Assembly (NCBI GenBank): GCA_963765955.1 | Contig: CAVXYA010000001.1 | Span: forward strand, 15,091-79,090 | Length of the DNA stretch: 64,000 nt | From: JAXDMK01 sp963765955 | GTDB lineage: Bacteria > Actinomycetota > Acidimicrobiia > Acidimicrobiales > AC-14 | Direction of reading: 5' to 3' | Shown here: in pieces, positions 7,544 to 15,004 of the stretch | Layout of the letters: every line of letters starts with the position of its first letter | Numbering within the stretch: the stretch's first letter is position 1 | The notes under the pieces: generated by a model | What the model saw: the letters and a program-made list of their open reading frames with translations, nothing else | Told to the model about the DNA's origin: nothing | Databases searched by the model: none | Position numbers and translations under genes: made by a program

Positions 7544-7775
7544 CGGGCCACGGTCCGCGAAGCTCGTCGAGTGCTGCGAGCACGTCGGCATGGTCGATGT
7601 CGGCCGGCCGGCGCCGAGTCCGAGCGAGCCACTCCTCCACCGTCGGCCGACTGGCGAGCCGTGTCGCCTCCCGTCGAAGCAGCTCGGGGACTGTCAGACC
7701 AGCTTCGCCCGCCCGTCGCCGGAGGGCGGCATAGACGTCGTCGTCAAGGTCTCGGATCTGGATCGTTTTCGGCAT
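7530..7775 (-). CDS. FitA-like ribbon-helix-helix antitoxin
   Basis: 81 residues. TIQIRDLDDDVYAALRRRAGEAGLTVPELLRREATRLA is the FitA/VapB ribbon-helix-helix pattern with the usual short beta strand first. Residues of about 45-81 (VEEWLARTRRRP and DHADVLAALDELRG) form the toxin-binding tail. Unlike the other modules it has a purine-rich GAGAG just before the ATG, so it may have a short leader. An 8-bp perfect inverted repeat lies about 30 bp upstream. Confidence 0.83.
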   Translation of the reverse strand: MPKTIQIRDLDDDVYAALRRRAGEAGLTVPELLRREATRLASRPTVEEWLARTRRRPADIDHADVLAALDELRGPWPDAGG

Positions 7776-7784
7776 CTCTCGCCG

Positions 7785-7826
7785 AGACTAACATGCGACT
7801 GCGCATGTGCTCATGCGTGAGCACAT
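7785..7826 (-). promoter_or_regulatory. Promoter and operator-like palindrome of the third VapBC module
   Basis: TAGTCT (minus strand, 7790-7785) is a possible -10 box, 9 nt before the antitoxin ATG. ATGTGCTC-ATGCGT-GAGCACAT (7805-7826) is a perfect 8-bp inverted repeat over the expected -35 area, a good place for autorepression. The rest of 7776-8051 shows no gene. Confidence 0.5.
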
Positions 7827-8051
7827 CACCGGGGAGATGGGGCGACAGGGCGTCTCAGGGCCCGCGCTCACCGGCCGCAAAACGCCCAGGACGCATGTTT
7901 GGGCAGGCCATCGCCGAATCGCCGTCGCTCGGCTGGCAACCCAGCTGTGCCCGTCTCGGGCTTGGGCTTCGACGGGATCGGATCGACGGGTGGGATACTG
8001 AGTCGAATGTTGCGTCTAGCCGCCAAGTCCACGGCGAGGAGGGCTCGCGAG

Positions 8052-8255
8052 ATGGCCCAAGGTACGGTCAAGTGGTTCAACGGCGAGAAGGGGTTTGGCT
8101 TCATCAGCCCCGACGGCGGCGGCCCCGACGTGTTCGTGCATTTCTCCGCGATTGTGGGCACAGGCTTCAGAAACTTGGAGGAGAACCAGCGCGTCGAGTT
8201 CGAGGTCACTCAGGGCCAGCGGGGACCCCAGGCCGCTGAGGTCCGAGCCCTATAG
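8052..8255 (+). CDS. Cold-shock protein, CspA family
   Basis: 67 residues from the ATG at 8052, the standard length. MAQGTVKWFNGEKGFGFISPDGGGPDVFVHFSAI carries both RNA-binding motifs, KGFGFI (RNP1) and VFVHF (RNP2). These small OB-fold proteins bind single-stranded RNA and melt structure. A GAGGAGG element about 10 nt upstream supports this start. An in-frame ATG at 8007 would add 15 basic residues and cannot be excluded. A strong hairpin follows at 8283. Confidence 0.93.
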   Translation: MAQGTVKWFNGEKGFGFISPDGGGPDVFVHFSAIVGTGFRNLEENQRVEFEVTQGQRGPQAAEVRAL

Positions 8256-8282
8256 CGATACCGGACTGTCACTTTCGTACGG

Positions 8283-8307
8283 AAAAACGACCGCCCACGT
8301 CGTTTTT
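8283..8307 (+). terminator. Intrinsic terminator after the cold-shock gene
   Basis: AAAAACGAC and GTCGTTTTT form a perfect 9-bp stem with a 7-nt loop and a T-run on the 3' arm. It lies 28 nt after the stop. A second GC-rich hairpin around 8320-8340 follows. Confidence 0.7.
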
Positions 8308-8396
8308 CGACCACAAAGGGCGCGGGGCCTTCGCCCCCGCCCAACATCGGGCACTGGCACTGAACGCTTGGCGTTGCGGGTGACCACGGAGGCGAT

Positions 8397-8561
8397 ATGA
8401 CCGACGGAACGAAGGATGCGGCGCCGGCGAACGAGCCGAGCGGCGACGACAACGAGGACAGTGATCTCGAGGGCGGCGGGAGTATCAACGACCCCCTCAC
8501 CAGGCGGGACGTCGAGGCGCCACGGGTTCCGTTCGAGACCGATCCCACGGTTGACGATTAG
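8397..8561 (+). CDS. Small acidic protein, 54 residues, unknown
   Basis: A short frame begins MTDGTKDAAP and ends FETDPTVDD. Sixteen of 54 residues are Asp or Glu, there is no membrane segment and no Cys, and it is probably disordered. GGAGG lies 4 nt before the ATG, a strong ribosome site by the standard of this window. Codon third positions are GC-rich like those of neighbours. I know of no family; its size and charge resemble small stress-linked disordered proteins, but this is only an impression. Confidence 0.45.
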   Translation: MTDGTKDAAPANEPSGDDNEDSDLEGGGSINDPLTRRDVEAPRVPFETDPTVDD

Positions 8562-8757
8562 CCGCCGGAGAGTTGATCCAGCAGCCCGCCTGGCGCTCTC
8601 GCGGGTGATCGGAGCGACACATGGCGGCTCGGCGACAAGGTCGGCTCTCGGCTGCGACGAGAGCATGCTTCCCTGCCCCGACGTAGTTGAGGACAAGGAG
8701 TTGACTCATGAACAGGAGCTGCCGCGGCATCTCGCCGGATCTCGACCCGACCACGTG

Positions 8758-9453
8758 TCAGCGGAAGCCGCTGGCGTCGCCGGGGCGAACGAGACAGAGC
8801 TCGTAGGCGAGGATCACCGCCTGGACCCGGCTGCGAACGCCGAGCTTGAGGAGCACGTTGCTCACGTGGCTCTTCACCGTCGCCTCGCTGAGGAAGAGCT
8901 CGGCCGCCAGCTCACGGTTCGATCCGCCCCTGGCGAGGCCGATGAGGATCTCGCGCTCGCGCCCGGTCAGTGTGGCTGCCGGAGCCGGCAGGTCACCAGG
9001 CGGTGAACTGCGGCCCTCCAGCTCGGACCAACGCTGCAACAACCGCCCCGTCACGGCCGGGTCGACGAGCGCGTCCCCGGCCGCCACCGCTCGGATGGCG
9101 GCGACGAGCACGTCCGGCGTGGCGTCCTTGAGCAGGAACCCGCTGGCTCCGGCGCGCAGGGCCCCGAAGACGTAATCGTCGTCCTGGAACGTCGTGAGCA
9201 CGAGCACGCTGGGGGCAGGGTCGCCGCCGGCGTCGAGGATGCGCCGTGTCGCCTCGATGCCGTCGCTGCCCGGCATCCGGATGTCCATAAGCACGACCTG
9301 CGGCGAGGCGGCCGCCACCACCCGTACGGCCTCGTCGCCGTCACCCGCCTCGCCCACCACGGTGAGATCGGGTTCGTTGTCGACGATGAGCCGCAGGCCA
9401 CCTCGGATGACCGCTTGGTCGTCGACGACGACGACGCGCACCAGGCCGGTCAC
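8758..9453 (-). CDS. NarL/LuxR-family response regulator
   Basis: 231 residues. Receiver domain at 1-125 with VVVVDDQAVIR, phospho-acceptor Asp57 in VVLMDIRMPGSDG, Thr in VLVLTTFQ and Lys in GFLLKDATP. A LuxR-type helix-turn-helix follows at about 165-224 (LTGREREILIGLARGGSNRELAAELFL in parts, then ATVKSHVSNVL). It is the output partner of the kinase directly upstream, with a 4-nt overlap. Target genes are unknown; the divergent VanY-like gene at 10819 is a candidate. Confidence 0.94.
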   Translation of the reverse strand: MTGLVRVVVVDDQAVIRGGLRLIVDNEPDLTVVGEAGDGDEAVRVVAAASPQVVLMDIRMPGSDGIEATRRILDAGGDPAPSVLVLTTFQDDDYVFGALRAGASGFLLKDATPDVLVAAIRAVAAGDALVDPAVTGRLLQRWSELEGRSSPPGDLPAPAATLTGREREILIGLARGGSNRELAAELFLSEATVKSHVSNVLLKLGVRSRVQAVILAYELCLVRPGDASGFR

Positions 9454-10712
9454 GGCGCGGCGATGACCGTTCTGGGGAACCAGGCCCGGACCCGCCAGCC
9501 GCCGAGGGCGCTGCGGTCGATGCCGAAGCGACCACCGCAGCTCGTGGCCCGCTCCCGCATCCCGATGAGCCCGTGGCCGCCGCCCGGGCGGACGTGCCCG
9601 GGGTCGGGGCCCGCCCCGTCGTCCTCGACCGTGACGGTGATCCCGTGCTCGAGCGGCTGCACGGAAACGACGGCCACCCGGGCGCGGGCGTGGCGTAGAA
9701 CGTTGGTGAGCGACTCCTGCACGACGCGGACAACGGCGTGCTGCACCTGCGGCTCGAGTAGCGGCAGGGCCTCGTCCACCTCGATCCGCACGTCGAGCCC
9801 GGCCTGCTCAATCCGCGCCACGATCGCGGCCAGGTCGCCGAGCGATGGGCTCGGCGACAGCGTCGCCGGTCCCTCGCCTTCCCGCAGCAGGGTCACGGTG
9901 CGGCGCATAGAGGTGAGAGCCGAGCGGGCGGTCTCGGCGATCCAGCTGACGCTTTCGACTGCGAACTCGGGACGGGAGCCGGCGATCCGCTCCGCGGCCT
10001 GGGCCCGGACGACCAGGGCGGTGAGGTGGTGGGCGACGTCGTCGTGGAGCTCGCGGGCGATACGCGTGCGCTCCACGGCGACGGCGCGGTCGGCCTCGAC
10101 CTGGCGGAGCCGTTCGAGCTCGTCGTTGCGGGCGGCGAGCGTGGCGGTGACCCAGCCGAGCACGACCATGCCGGCCACCGCGAACTCGTCGAAGAGGATG
10201 CGGGACCAGTCGAGGCCCGGCATCCCCCTCCCCCCGTTGGGCGCCATCCCGCTCCCCTCGATGCGCGGCATCCCGATCGTTCCGAGGGCATCGCCGTGGA
10301 GAATGCCGGAGGACAGCAGGAACCCGGCGGCCAAGGCGGCGGCGGCGACGACAGCTGCCCACATCGGTGGGCGCCGGGCCGAGGCGTAAGCCACCAGCAG
10401 CACCGGGAGCAGGTGGAACTCGGTCTGCAGTGGCTGTTGGTAGAGCCACGGGTAGGCGAGCACCCCGGCCGCGAGCAGGACGGAGGGCGCGGCCCGACGG
10501 GCGGCGAGGGCGACCACCGACACCACGCCGGCAACGTCGTAGACACCGTCGTTCGCAGGGGACCAGCCCCTGCTCTCCCAGTAGGCAGAGCACCCGAACC
10601 AGACCAGGCCGAGGACCGCCGCCAGGCAGGCGTCCTGGACGAGTGGTGGTTGCCGCCGCCAGCGAGTCATCACGGGTGGCGAGCGTACCGGTGCGACTCC
10701 CCCCTTCCGCAT
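9450..10712 (-). CDS. NarL-type sensor histidine kinase
   Basis: 420 residues (an inner ATG at residue 15 is possible). The first half has about five or six hydrophobic segments with almost no outside loop, so it may sense the membrane state. A Gly/Met-rich loop lies at about 145-165. The HisKA_3 box is ARELHDDVAHHLT with His223. The HATPase domain follows (ESLTNVLRHA as N-box, DDGAGPDPG, GHGLIGMRERA). It phosphorylates the regulator downstream. Topology and box match the LiaS/DesK-like group. Confidence 0.92.
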   Translation of the reverse strand: MRKGGVAPVRSPPVMTRWRRQPPLVQDACLAAVLGLVWFGCSAYWESRGWSPANDGVYDVAGVVSVVALAARRAAPSVLLAAGVLAYPWLYQQPLQTEFHLLPVLLVAYASARRPPMWAAVVAAAALAAGFLLSSGILHGDALGTIGMPRIEGSGMAPNGGRGMPGLDWSRILFDEFAVAGMVVLGWVTATLAARNDELERLRQVEADRAVAVERTRIARELHDDVAHHLTALVVRAQAAERIAGSRPEFAVESVSWIAETARSALTSMRRTVTLLREGEGPATLSPSPSLGDLAAIVARIEQAGLDVRIEVDEALPLLEPQVQHAVVRVVQESLTNVLRHARARVAVVSVQPLEHGITVTVEDDGAGPDPGHVRPGGGHGLIGMRERATSCGGRFGIDRSALGGWRVRAWFPRTVIAAP

Positions 10713-10818
10713 CGGCCGAATGGCCGATCACGCGGGCAATGACTCCCTACCTTCGGCGGACGAAGTGCTCGACCAGCGGCCGATGTGCGCCGTGGGCGGT
10801 TCACCGGATGATCCCCTC

Positions 10819-11349
10819 ATGCAGCCTCCTCCCGCCCGAACCGGCGGCCTCGTCCTCGTCGTCGCCGTCATCATCACCGTTTCCATGGCCTGGCCCCGCC
10901 CCGCCGCCAGCGGCGGGAAGGCGCCCCCCGCCCCGCACCCGACGGCCTCGCCGACGACCGCGACGGTTAGCGGCCTCCACCCTGGGCTGGTCGCCGCCCT
11001 CGAGGCAGCCGTTGCCGCCGCCCGCCGGTCGGGGCACGACCTGTTCGTGACGTCCGGCTTCCGGACTGTCGCCGAGCAGGAGGCGCTCCTCGCCGACGCG
11101 ATCGCCGAGCACGGCCCGACGGAGGCGCGGCGGTGGGTGTTCCCACCCGACAGGTCGATGCACGTCCAGGGCCTCGCCGTCGACGTGGGCGACGAGCCCG
11201 CCGCCGAGTGGCTGGACGAGCACGGCGCCCGGTTCGGCCTCTGCCGCACCCTCGCCTGGGAGTGGTGGCACTTCGAGTGGCGCCCGGCGTGGGGAGCCTC
11301 ATCGACCTGCCCCGGACCCGTCGACGACCCTGCGGACGCCCCCGCCTGA
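10819..11349 (+). CDS. VanY-like D-alanyl-D-alanine carboxypeptidase
   Basis: The ATG at 10819 gives a 176-residue secreted or anchored protein with a hydrophobic stretch (GGLVLVVAVIITVSMAW) and a Pro/Ala/Thr linker. The peptidase M15B domain has VTSGFRTVAEQE, the zinc motif SMHVQGLAVDVG (His and Asp) and WEWWHFEWRP (catalytic Glu and third zinc His). It would trim peptidoglycan stem peptides outside the membrane. An upstream in-frame start at 10720 would put 33 unlike residues before the signal. It is divergent from the two-component system, so it may be its target. Confidence 0.85.
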   Translation: MQPPPARTGGLVLVVAVIITVSMAWPRPAASGGKAPPAPHPTASPTTATVSGLHPGLVAALEAAVAAARRSGHDLFVTSGFRTVAEQEALLADAIAEHGPTEARRWVFPPDRSMHVQGLAVDVGDEPAAEWLDEHGARFGLCRTLAWEWWHFEWRPAWGASSTCPGPVDDPADAPA

Positions 11350-11543
11350 GCCCCCTACGGCCCGGCCCGACTGGGCAGCGACGGTGGCCGGCCCACCGCT
11401 GTGTCGTCTCGAATGGGCAGCCCGCGGGACGGCTACTCCTTGCTGCTGCACCGATTACCGGCTGGGAGGACACACTCGAACGAATCGAGGCAGCATCTTC
11501 ATGCGAAAAGGCAAACCCGGGCAAGCGATGAAAGGACGTCTTC

Positions 11544-12104
11544 GTGGACATCAGCGAATTCCTGGAGCGAAAGTTGACCCGCCGGTTTCAGACCTTCGAC
11601 TACGACGGCGACGGCGTGATCGAGCGGTCGGACTTCGAGACCTCGGCGCGAAGCTGCGCCGACGAGTTCGGTCACGGCGCAGAGTCGCCGGCGCGGCAGC
11701 GGCTGATGGAACTGAGTCTGGGTCTGTGGGATCACCTGGCTTCGGCGGCCGACTCCGACCCCGACGGAAAGATCACCCTCGGCGAGTACAAGCAGGCCTT
11801 TGTCGGCGGGCTGTTGGAGACAGAAGCCTCGTTCGAACAGGGCTACCGGCCGTTCCTCCAGGCGATTATGGCGGTCGCCGACACCGATGACGACGGCATG
11901 CTCGACGCTGAGGAGCATGTCCGCTGGACCGGTTCCCTGATGCATCTGCCCGAGGCCGACGCCCGCGAGGTCGTCCGGCGGCTCGACACCGACGGCGACG
12001 GTCTCATCACCACGGAGGATTTGCTCCAGGCGATCCACGACTTCTATTTCGACGAGAATCCCGACGGCGCCGGCAGCTTCCTCCTCGGCCCGCTGCCCGA
12101 GTGA
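11544..12104 (+). CDS. EF-hand calcium-binding protein (calerythrin-like)
   Basis: 186 residues with four EF-hand loops in two pairs: DYDGDGVIERSD near residue 18, DSDPDGKITLGE near 70, DTDDDGMLDAEE near 113 and DTDGDGLITTED near 147. All keep acidic positions 1, 3, 5 and 12, so all four can bind Ca2+. There is no signal peptide, so it is likely a cytosolic Ca2+ buffer or sensor like calerythrin of Saccharopolyspora. GTG start with GAAAGGA upstream. No partner gene is adjacent. The 194 bases before it hold no gene. Confidence 0.9.
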   Translation: MDISEFLERKLTRRFQTFDYDGDGVIERSDFETSARSCADEFGHGAESPARQRLMELSLGLWDHLASAADSDPDGKITLGEYKQAFVGGLLETEASFEQGYRPFLQAIMAVADTDDDGMLDAEEHVRWTGSLMHLPEADAREVVRRLDTDGDGLITTEDLLQAIHDFYFDENPDGAGSFLLGPLPE

Positions 12105-12167
12105 CAGCGGCGTCATCCGGGGAATGGCGGGGCCGACGAGAACATGGTGGCCTGCGTCCCGGCGAGT

Positions 12168-13037
12168 TCAGCGCCTCGGCGCTCGCATGCGGTTGACGAG
12201 GCTCACTAGCCGGCGGCGGGCGTCGGCGGGATCGAGATGGACCCGGGCACCGTGGCCGGGCAGGACCCACGAGAAGGACACCGTCGACGCCAGACGGTCC
12301 AGCGACCGGGTCTGCTCGGCCCACGAGTACCAGCAGGCGTCGCGGAAGGCCACGAGATCCCGGCGACGATGGCTCCAGGCCAGCGAGTCGCCGGTGAACA
12401 GCCAGGTGTCCTCGACCGCGAAGACGACCGATCCCCTCGTATGGCCCGGGACGGGAACGGCCACGACGCCCGGCGCCACGACCGTCGGGCTCGTGCCCCG
12501 CAGCAGGTCGGTGGCGCACGGGGCGGCCGACGAGTCGGCTTCGTGGATCCAGACCCGGGCGTGGTAGCGCTCGGCCCACCGGGGGGCGTCGGCCACGTCG
12601 TCGCGGTGCGTGAGGAGCACGTGGGCCACCCCTCCGAGGGCATCCAGCGGCGCGGTCAGTGACCGGGTGTAGCGGGGCGCATCGACCATGAGGTTGCCGT
12701 CCGGACGGAGCACCAGGTAGCTGGTGGCGCCGAACGACGCCTCGCTGGTGTGCCCCAGGTCGTAGACCGGACCGTCGATCGGGAGGGGGTACAGCCCGGC
12801 CGGCCGGGGTACCCGGGGCGTGCGCCCGATCGACTGGGTCGGGCAGGCCTCCGCCGCCAGCCACGCCCGGTGCTCACCTTCGGGCCCCACCGGCTGGCGA
12901 GCCACCACCGACTGGTCGCTCACCGCCTCGAACAGCTCAGGCACGAGTTGGTGGCACGTGCCGCAGTCGATGCAGCGGGTGTCGACGAACCACGGCCCGT
13001 CGGCGTTTCGGGCGTCGCGCTGGTCGATCCGGGCCAT
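12168..13037 (-). CDS. Ferredoxin fused to metallo-beta-lactamase-fold domain
   Basis: 289 residues. Residues of about 15-70 form a ferredoxin-like unit: TRCIDCGTCHQLVPELF and EACPTQSIG, four Cys in the spacing of a single [4Fe-4S] cluster. The rest is a metallo-beta-lactamase fold: LLTHRDDVADA in place of the usual HxHxDH, PVPGHTRGSVVF, FTGDSLAWS and LPGHGARVH. The second His of the first motif is Asp, as in a known variant branch, so metal use may differ. A redox-linked hydrolase role is likely; the substrate is unknown. Confidence 0.82.
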   Translation of the reverse strand: MARIDQRDARNADGPWFVDTRCIDCGTCHQLVPELFEAVSDQSVVARQPVGPEGEHRAWLAAEACPTQSIGRTPRVPRPAGLYPLPIDGPVYDLGHTSEASFGATSYLVLRPDGNLMVDAPRYTRSLTAPLDALGGVAHVLLTHRDDVADAPRWAERYHARVWIHEADSSAAPCATDLLRGTSPTVVAPGVVAVPVPGHTRGSVVFAVEDTWLFTGDSLAWSHRRRDLVAFRDACWYSWAEQTRSLDRLASTVSFSWVLPGHGARVHLDPADARRRLVSLVNRMRAPRR

Positions 13038-13088
13038 CAGCTCCCACGGTACGACGACCCAGTGGCGAAGGGGGGCGGAGGGCGCCGC

Positions 13089-14840
13089 TCAGCGGCAGCG
13101 CTCGACGGGCGTCGACTGGTCGGCCGAACGGCCCACGGCGCCCAGGGAGTCGGTGGCTTCCACCCACCAGGCGACCGTGCCCGCAGCGGAGAACGGGCCC
13201 AGCCGGCCCAGCCACGTACTGCCCGACCCCTCGACCAAATCGGCGCGGCCCGCCGCGCCCGACGGGTCGACCCAATGGACGACGACGGACGCGATCCCCG
13301 ACTCGTCGGCCACCTCGGCCTCGATCGACGTCGCCGTGGGCCGGAGTGAGCACGGCGACCGTGCCAATGTCGGGTCGTCGATGAAGACCCGCACGACCGG
13401 CGGCCGCACGACGGAGGCGGACAGTGCCACCACCGCGTCGCCTCCATCGGAGCTGACCCGCAGCGAGGCCTCGAGGGGGCCCTCGGTCGCACCGGACCGC
13501 TCGAGGGAGACGGTGACCTGGGCCTCCGCTCCGGCCGCCACCTCGCCCCCGGCGACATCCGTCGAGAAGGCGGACGAGGTCGTCGACGCCAACCAGGCCA
13601 GGGGCACGTCGCCGTCGTTGCCCAGGACGATCACCTGCTCGGTGCCGGACGCACCGAAATCGAGGCCGGTCGCGTCGAGCCGCAGGTGCGGCCCGATCTG
13701 CGTGACGCCCGGGCCCGTCACCATGGTCGGCACCTGGGTGCCGGGGGTGGTCAGCCCCCCGACGGAGGTCACCGTCGAGCCGGGGACGATTGGGCCGCCG
13801 GTGGTTGTCGAGGTGCCACCCACGGCCGCGCCGAGGCTGGTGGTGGTCGTGGCAACCGCGGCAAGCGACACCTTGTCGTCGTCGTTGTCGCCGGCGAAGG
13901 GCTTCCCTACCAGCAAGCCCACCGCCACCAGGATCAGGATGGCCGCGGCGACGGCGGCGACTCCGACCCGACCTCCGGGGCGCGAGGGGTACAGAGGCGG
14001 CGGGAATCCCCCGTGGCCGCGGTCCCGGGACCGGACGGCATCGACGTCGGCGTCGGCGTCGGCGTCGGCGTCGAAGGCCACCAGTCGGGCGTCGCCGAGG
14101 ACCTTGTCCCGCAGGTGGGCGGGGGCCGGCGCCAGCGGTACCGCCGAGAGGAGGGCCAGGGGGCTGGCGAGGGACTTGCGACGGTCGGCGCACACGTCGC
14201 ACCCGTCGGCGTGGCGGGCGACCCGTTTGCGCAGCAGGGGCGAGAACGTGCCGTCCCACCCGTGCAGGATCGTGGCCAGCTCCGGGCAGTCGGAACGGCC
14301 GTAGCGGGCGACGAGGAGGGCGCCCAGCGAGCGCTCCACCTGGTCCCGCAGGCGGGAGAGCAGAACGTAGGCGTGGCCCGGCTCCACCCCGATGGCGTCG
14401 GCCAGCTCCTGGCCCTCCAGTCCCTGGCGGACGTTCAGGTCGAGCAGGGCCCGGTCGCGATCGGACAGGCCGGCGGCGGCAGCCCACACGAGCTGCACCG
14501 CCTCCTCCTGGCGGGACGAGGAGTCGAGTTCGGGATCGGCCGACATCACGTCGCCCAGGTCCTCCGTCGGCTGCTGGCGGCGGCGGGCAGTGGCCCGACG
14601 CAACGCCTCGTGGCGGGCGATGGCGTAGAGCCAGGGCCGGAGCTTGGACGGCTCCCGGAGCTGGTCCAGCCGTTGGGCGGCGATGCAGAACGCGTCGTGG
14701 AAGGCGTCGGCCGCCTCGTCGCGATCGCGCAGGATCGACCAGCAGTAGTCGTGTAACCGGTCGCCGTAGCGGTCGTAGATCGCGGCCAGGGCATCGCGGT
14801 CGCCCGAGCGGGCGGCGAGCACGAGGGCGGCGTCGTCCAT
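13089..14840 (-). CDS. One-chain ECF sigma factor with zinc-finger anti-sigma, membrane helix and outside sensor
   Basis: 583 residues. Sigma region 2 at about 10-85 (DEAADAFHDAF, LREPSKLRPWLYAIARHE) and region 4 at about 118-172. Next is an H-x3-C-x2-C zinc-binding motif (His210, Cys214, Cys217) typical of ZAS anti-sigma domains, an Ala-Asp repeat at 256-267, one membrane helix at 291-312, a Thr-rich linker and two outside domains. The first (about 386-478) looks BACON/Ig-like (GNDGDVPLAWLA), the second (about 485-583) Ig-like with WWVEATDS. So sigma factor, inhibitor and sensor are one protein. A neighbouring secreted protein shares the BACON-like domain. Confidence 0.85.
   Translation of the reverse strand: MDDAALVLAARSGDRDALAAIYDRYGDRLHDYCWSILRDRDEAADAFHDAFCIAAQRLDQLREPSKLRPWLYAIARHEALRRATARRRQQPTEDLGDVMSADPELDSSSRQEEAVQLVWAAAAGLSDRDRALLDLNVRQGLEGQELADAIGVEPGHAYVLLSRLRDQVERSLGALLVARYGRSDCPELATILHGWDGTFSPLLRKRVARHADGCDVCADRRKSLASPLALLSAVPLAPAPAHLRDKVLGDARLVAFDADADADADVDAVRSRDRGHGGFPPPLYPSRPGGRVGVAAVAAAILILVAVGLLVGKPFAGDNDDDKVSLAAVATTTTSLGAAVGGTSTTTGGPIVPGSTVTSVGGLTTPGTQVPTMVTGPGVTQIGPHLRLDATGLDFGASGTEQVIVLGNDGDVPLAWLASTTSSAFSTDVAGGEVAAGAEAQVTVSLERSGATEGPLEASLRVSSDGGDAVVALSASVVRPPVVRVFIDDPTLARSPCSLRPTATSIEAEVADESGIASVVVHWVDPSGAAGRADLVEGSGSTWLGRLGPFSAAGTVAWWVEATDSLGAVGRSADQSTPVERCR
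14041..14074 (-). repeat. Hexanucleotide tandem repeat inside the sigma fusion gene
   Basis: GTCGGC is repeated in four exact copies plus partial ends. In the coding direction it writes alternating Ala-Asp in the linker before the membrane helix. Such a 6-bp unit can change copy number without shifting frame. Confidence 0.7.
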
Positions 14841-15004
14841 GGCGTCTTACCGGAAACCATAAGGGGCCGGGGGACGGGGAGGTCGGGTGAGGATCATCAC
14901 CGACCAAGAGAGATGGTGCCGCCATTTCTTACGAAAATCCGTAAGGGTCGCCCGGGCCGCCCCCTCTCAGCTGCGAACACCAACCCGACCGAGAGGAAAC
15001 CCCG
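14841..15004. promoter_or_regulatory. Divergent promoter region with two inverted repeats
   Basis: This lies between the sigma fusion gene (minus) and the secreted BACON-like gene (plus). A near-perfect repeat spans 14881-14905 (GGTCGGGTGA and TCACCGACC, one bulged base). A perfect 6-bp pair CTTACG/CGTAAG with a 6-nt loop lies at 14928-14945. GAGAGGAAA just before the ATG at 15005 is the ribosome site. The repeats are candidates for autoregulation by the fused sigma factor. Confidence 0.5.

Noticed and set aside
11440..11543. c-di-GMP-like riboswitch suggested by GGCAAACC-like bases before the EF-hand gene
   Set aside because: Only a short similarity; the second conserved strand and stems could not be found.
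12937..14925. 662-residue minus-strand frame overlapping the sigma fusion gene
   Set aside because: Arg/Pro-rich, no motifs; it is an out-of-frame reading of the sigma fusion and ferredoxin-MBL genes in a GC-rich genome.
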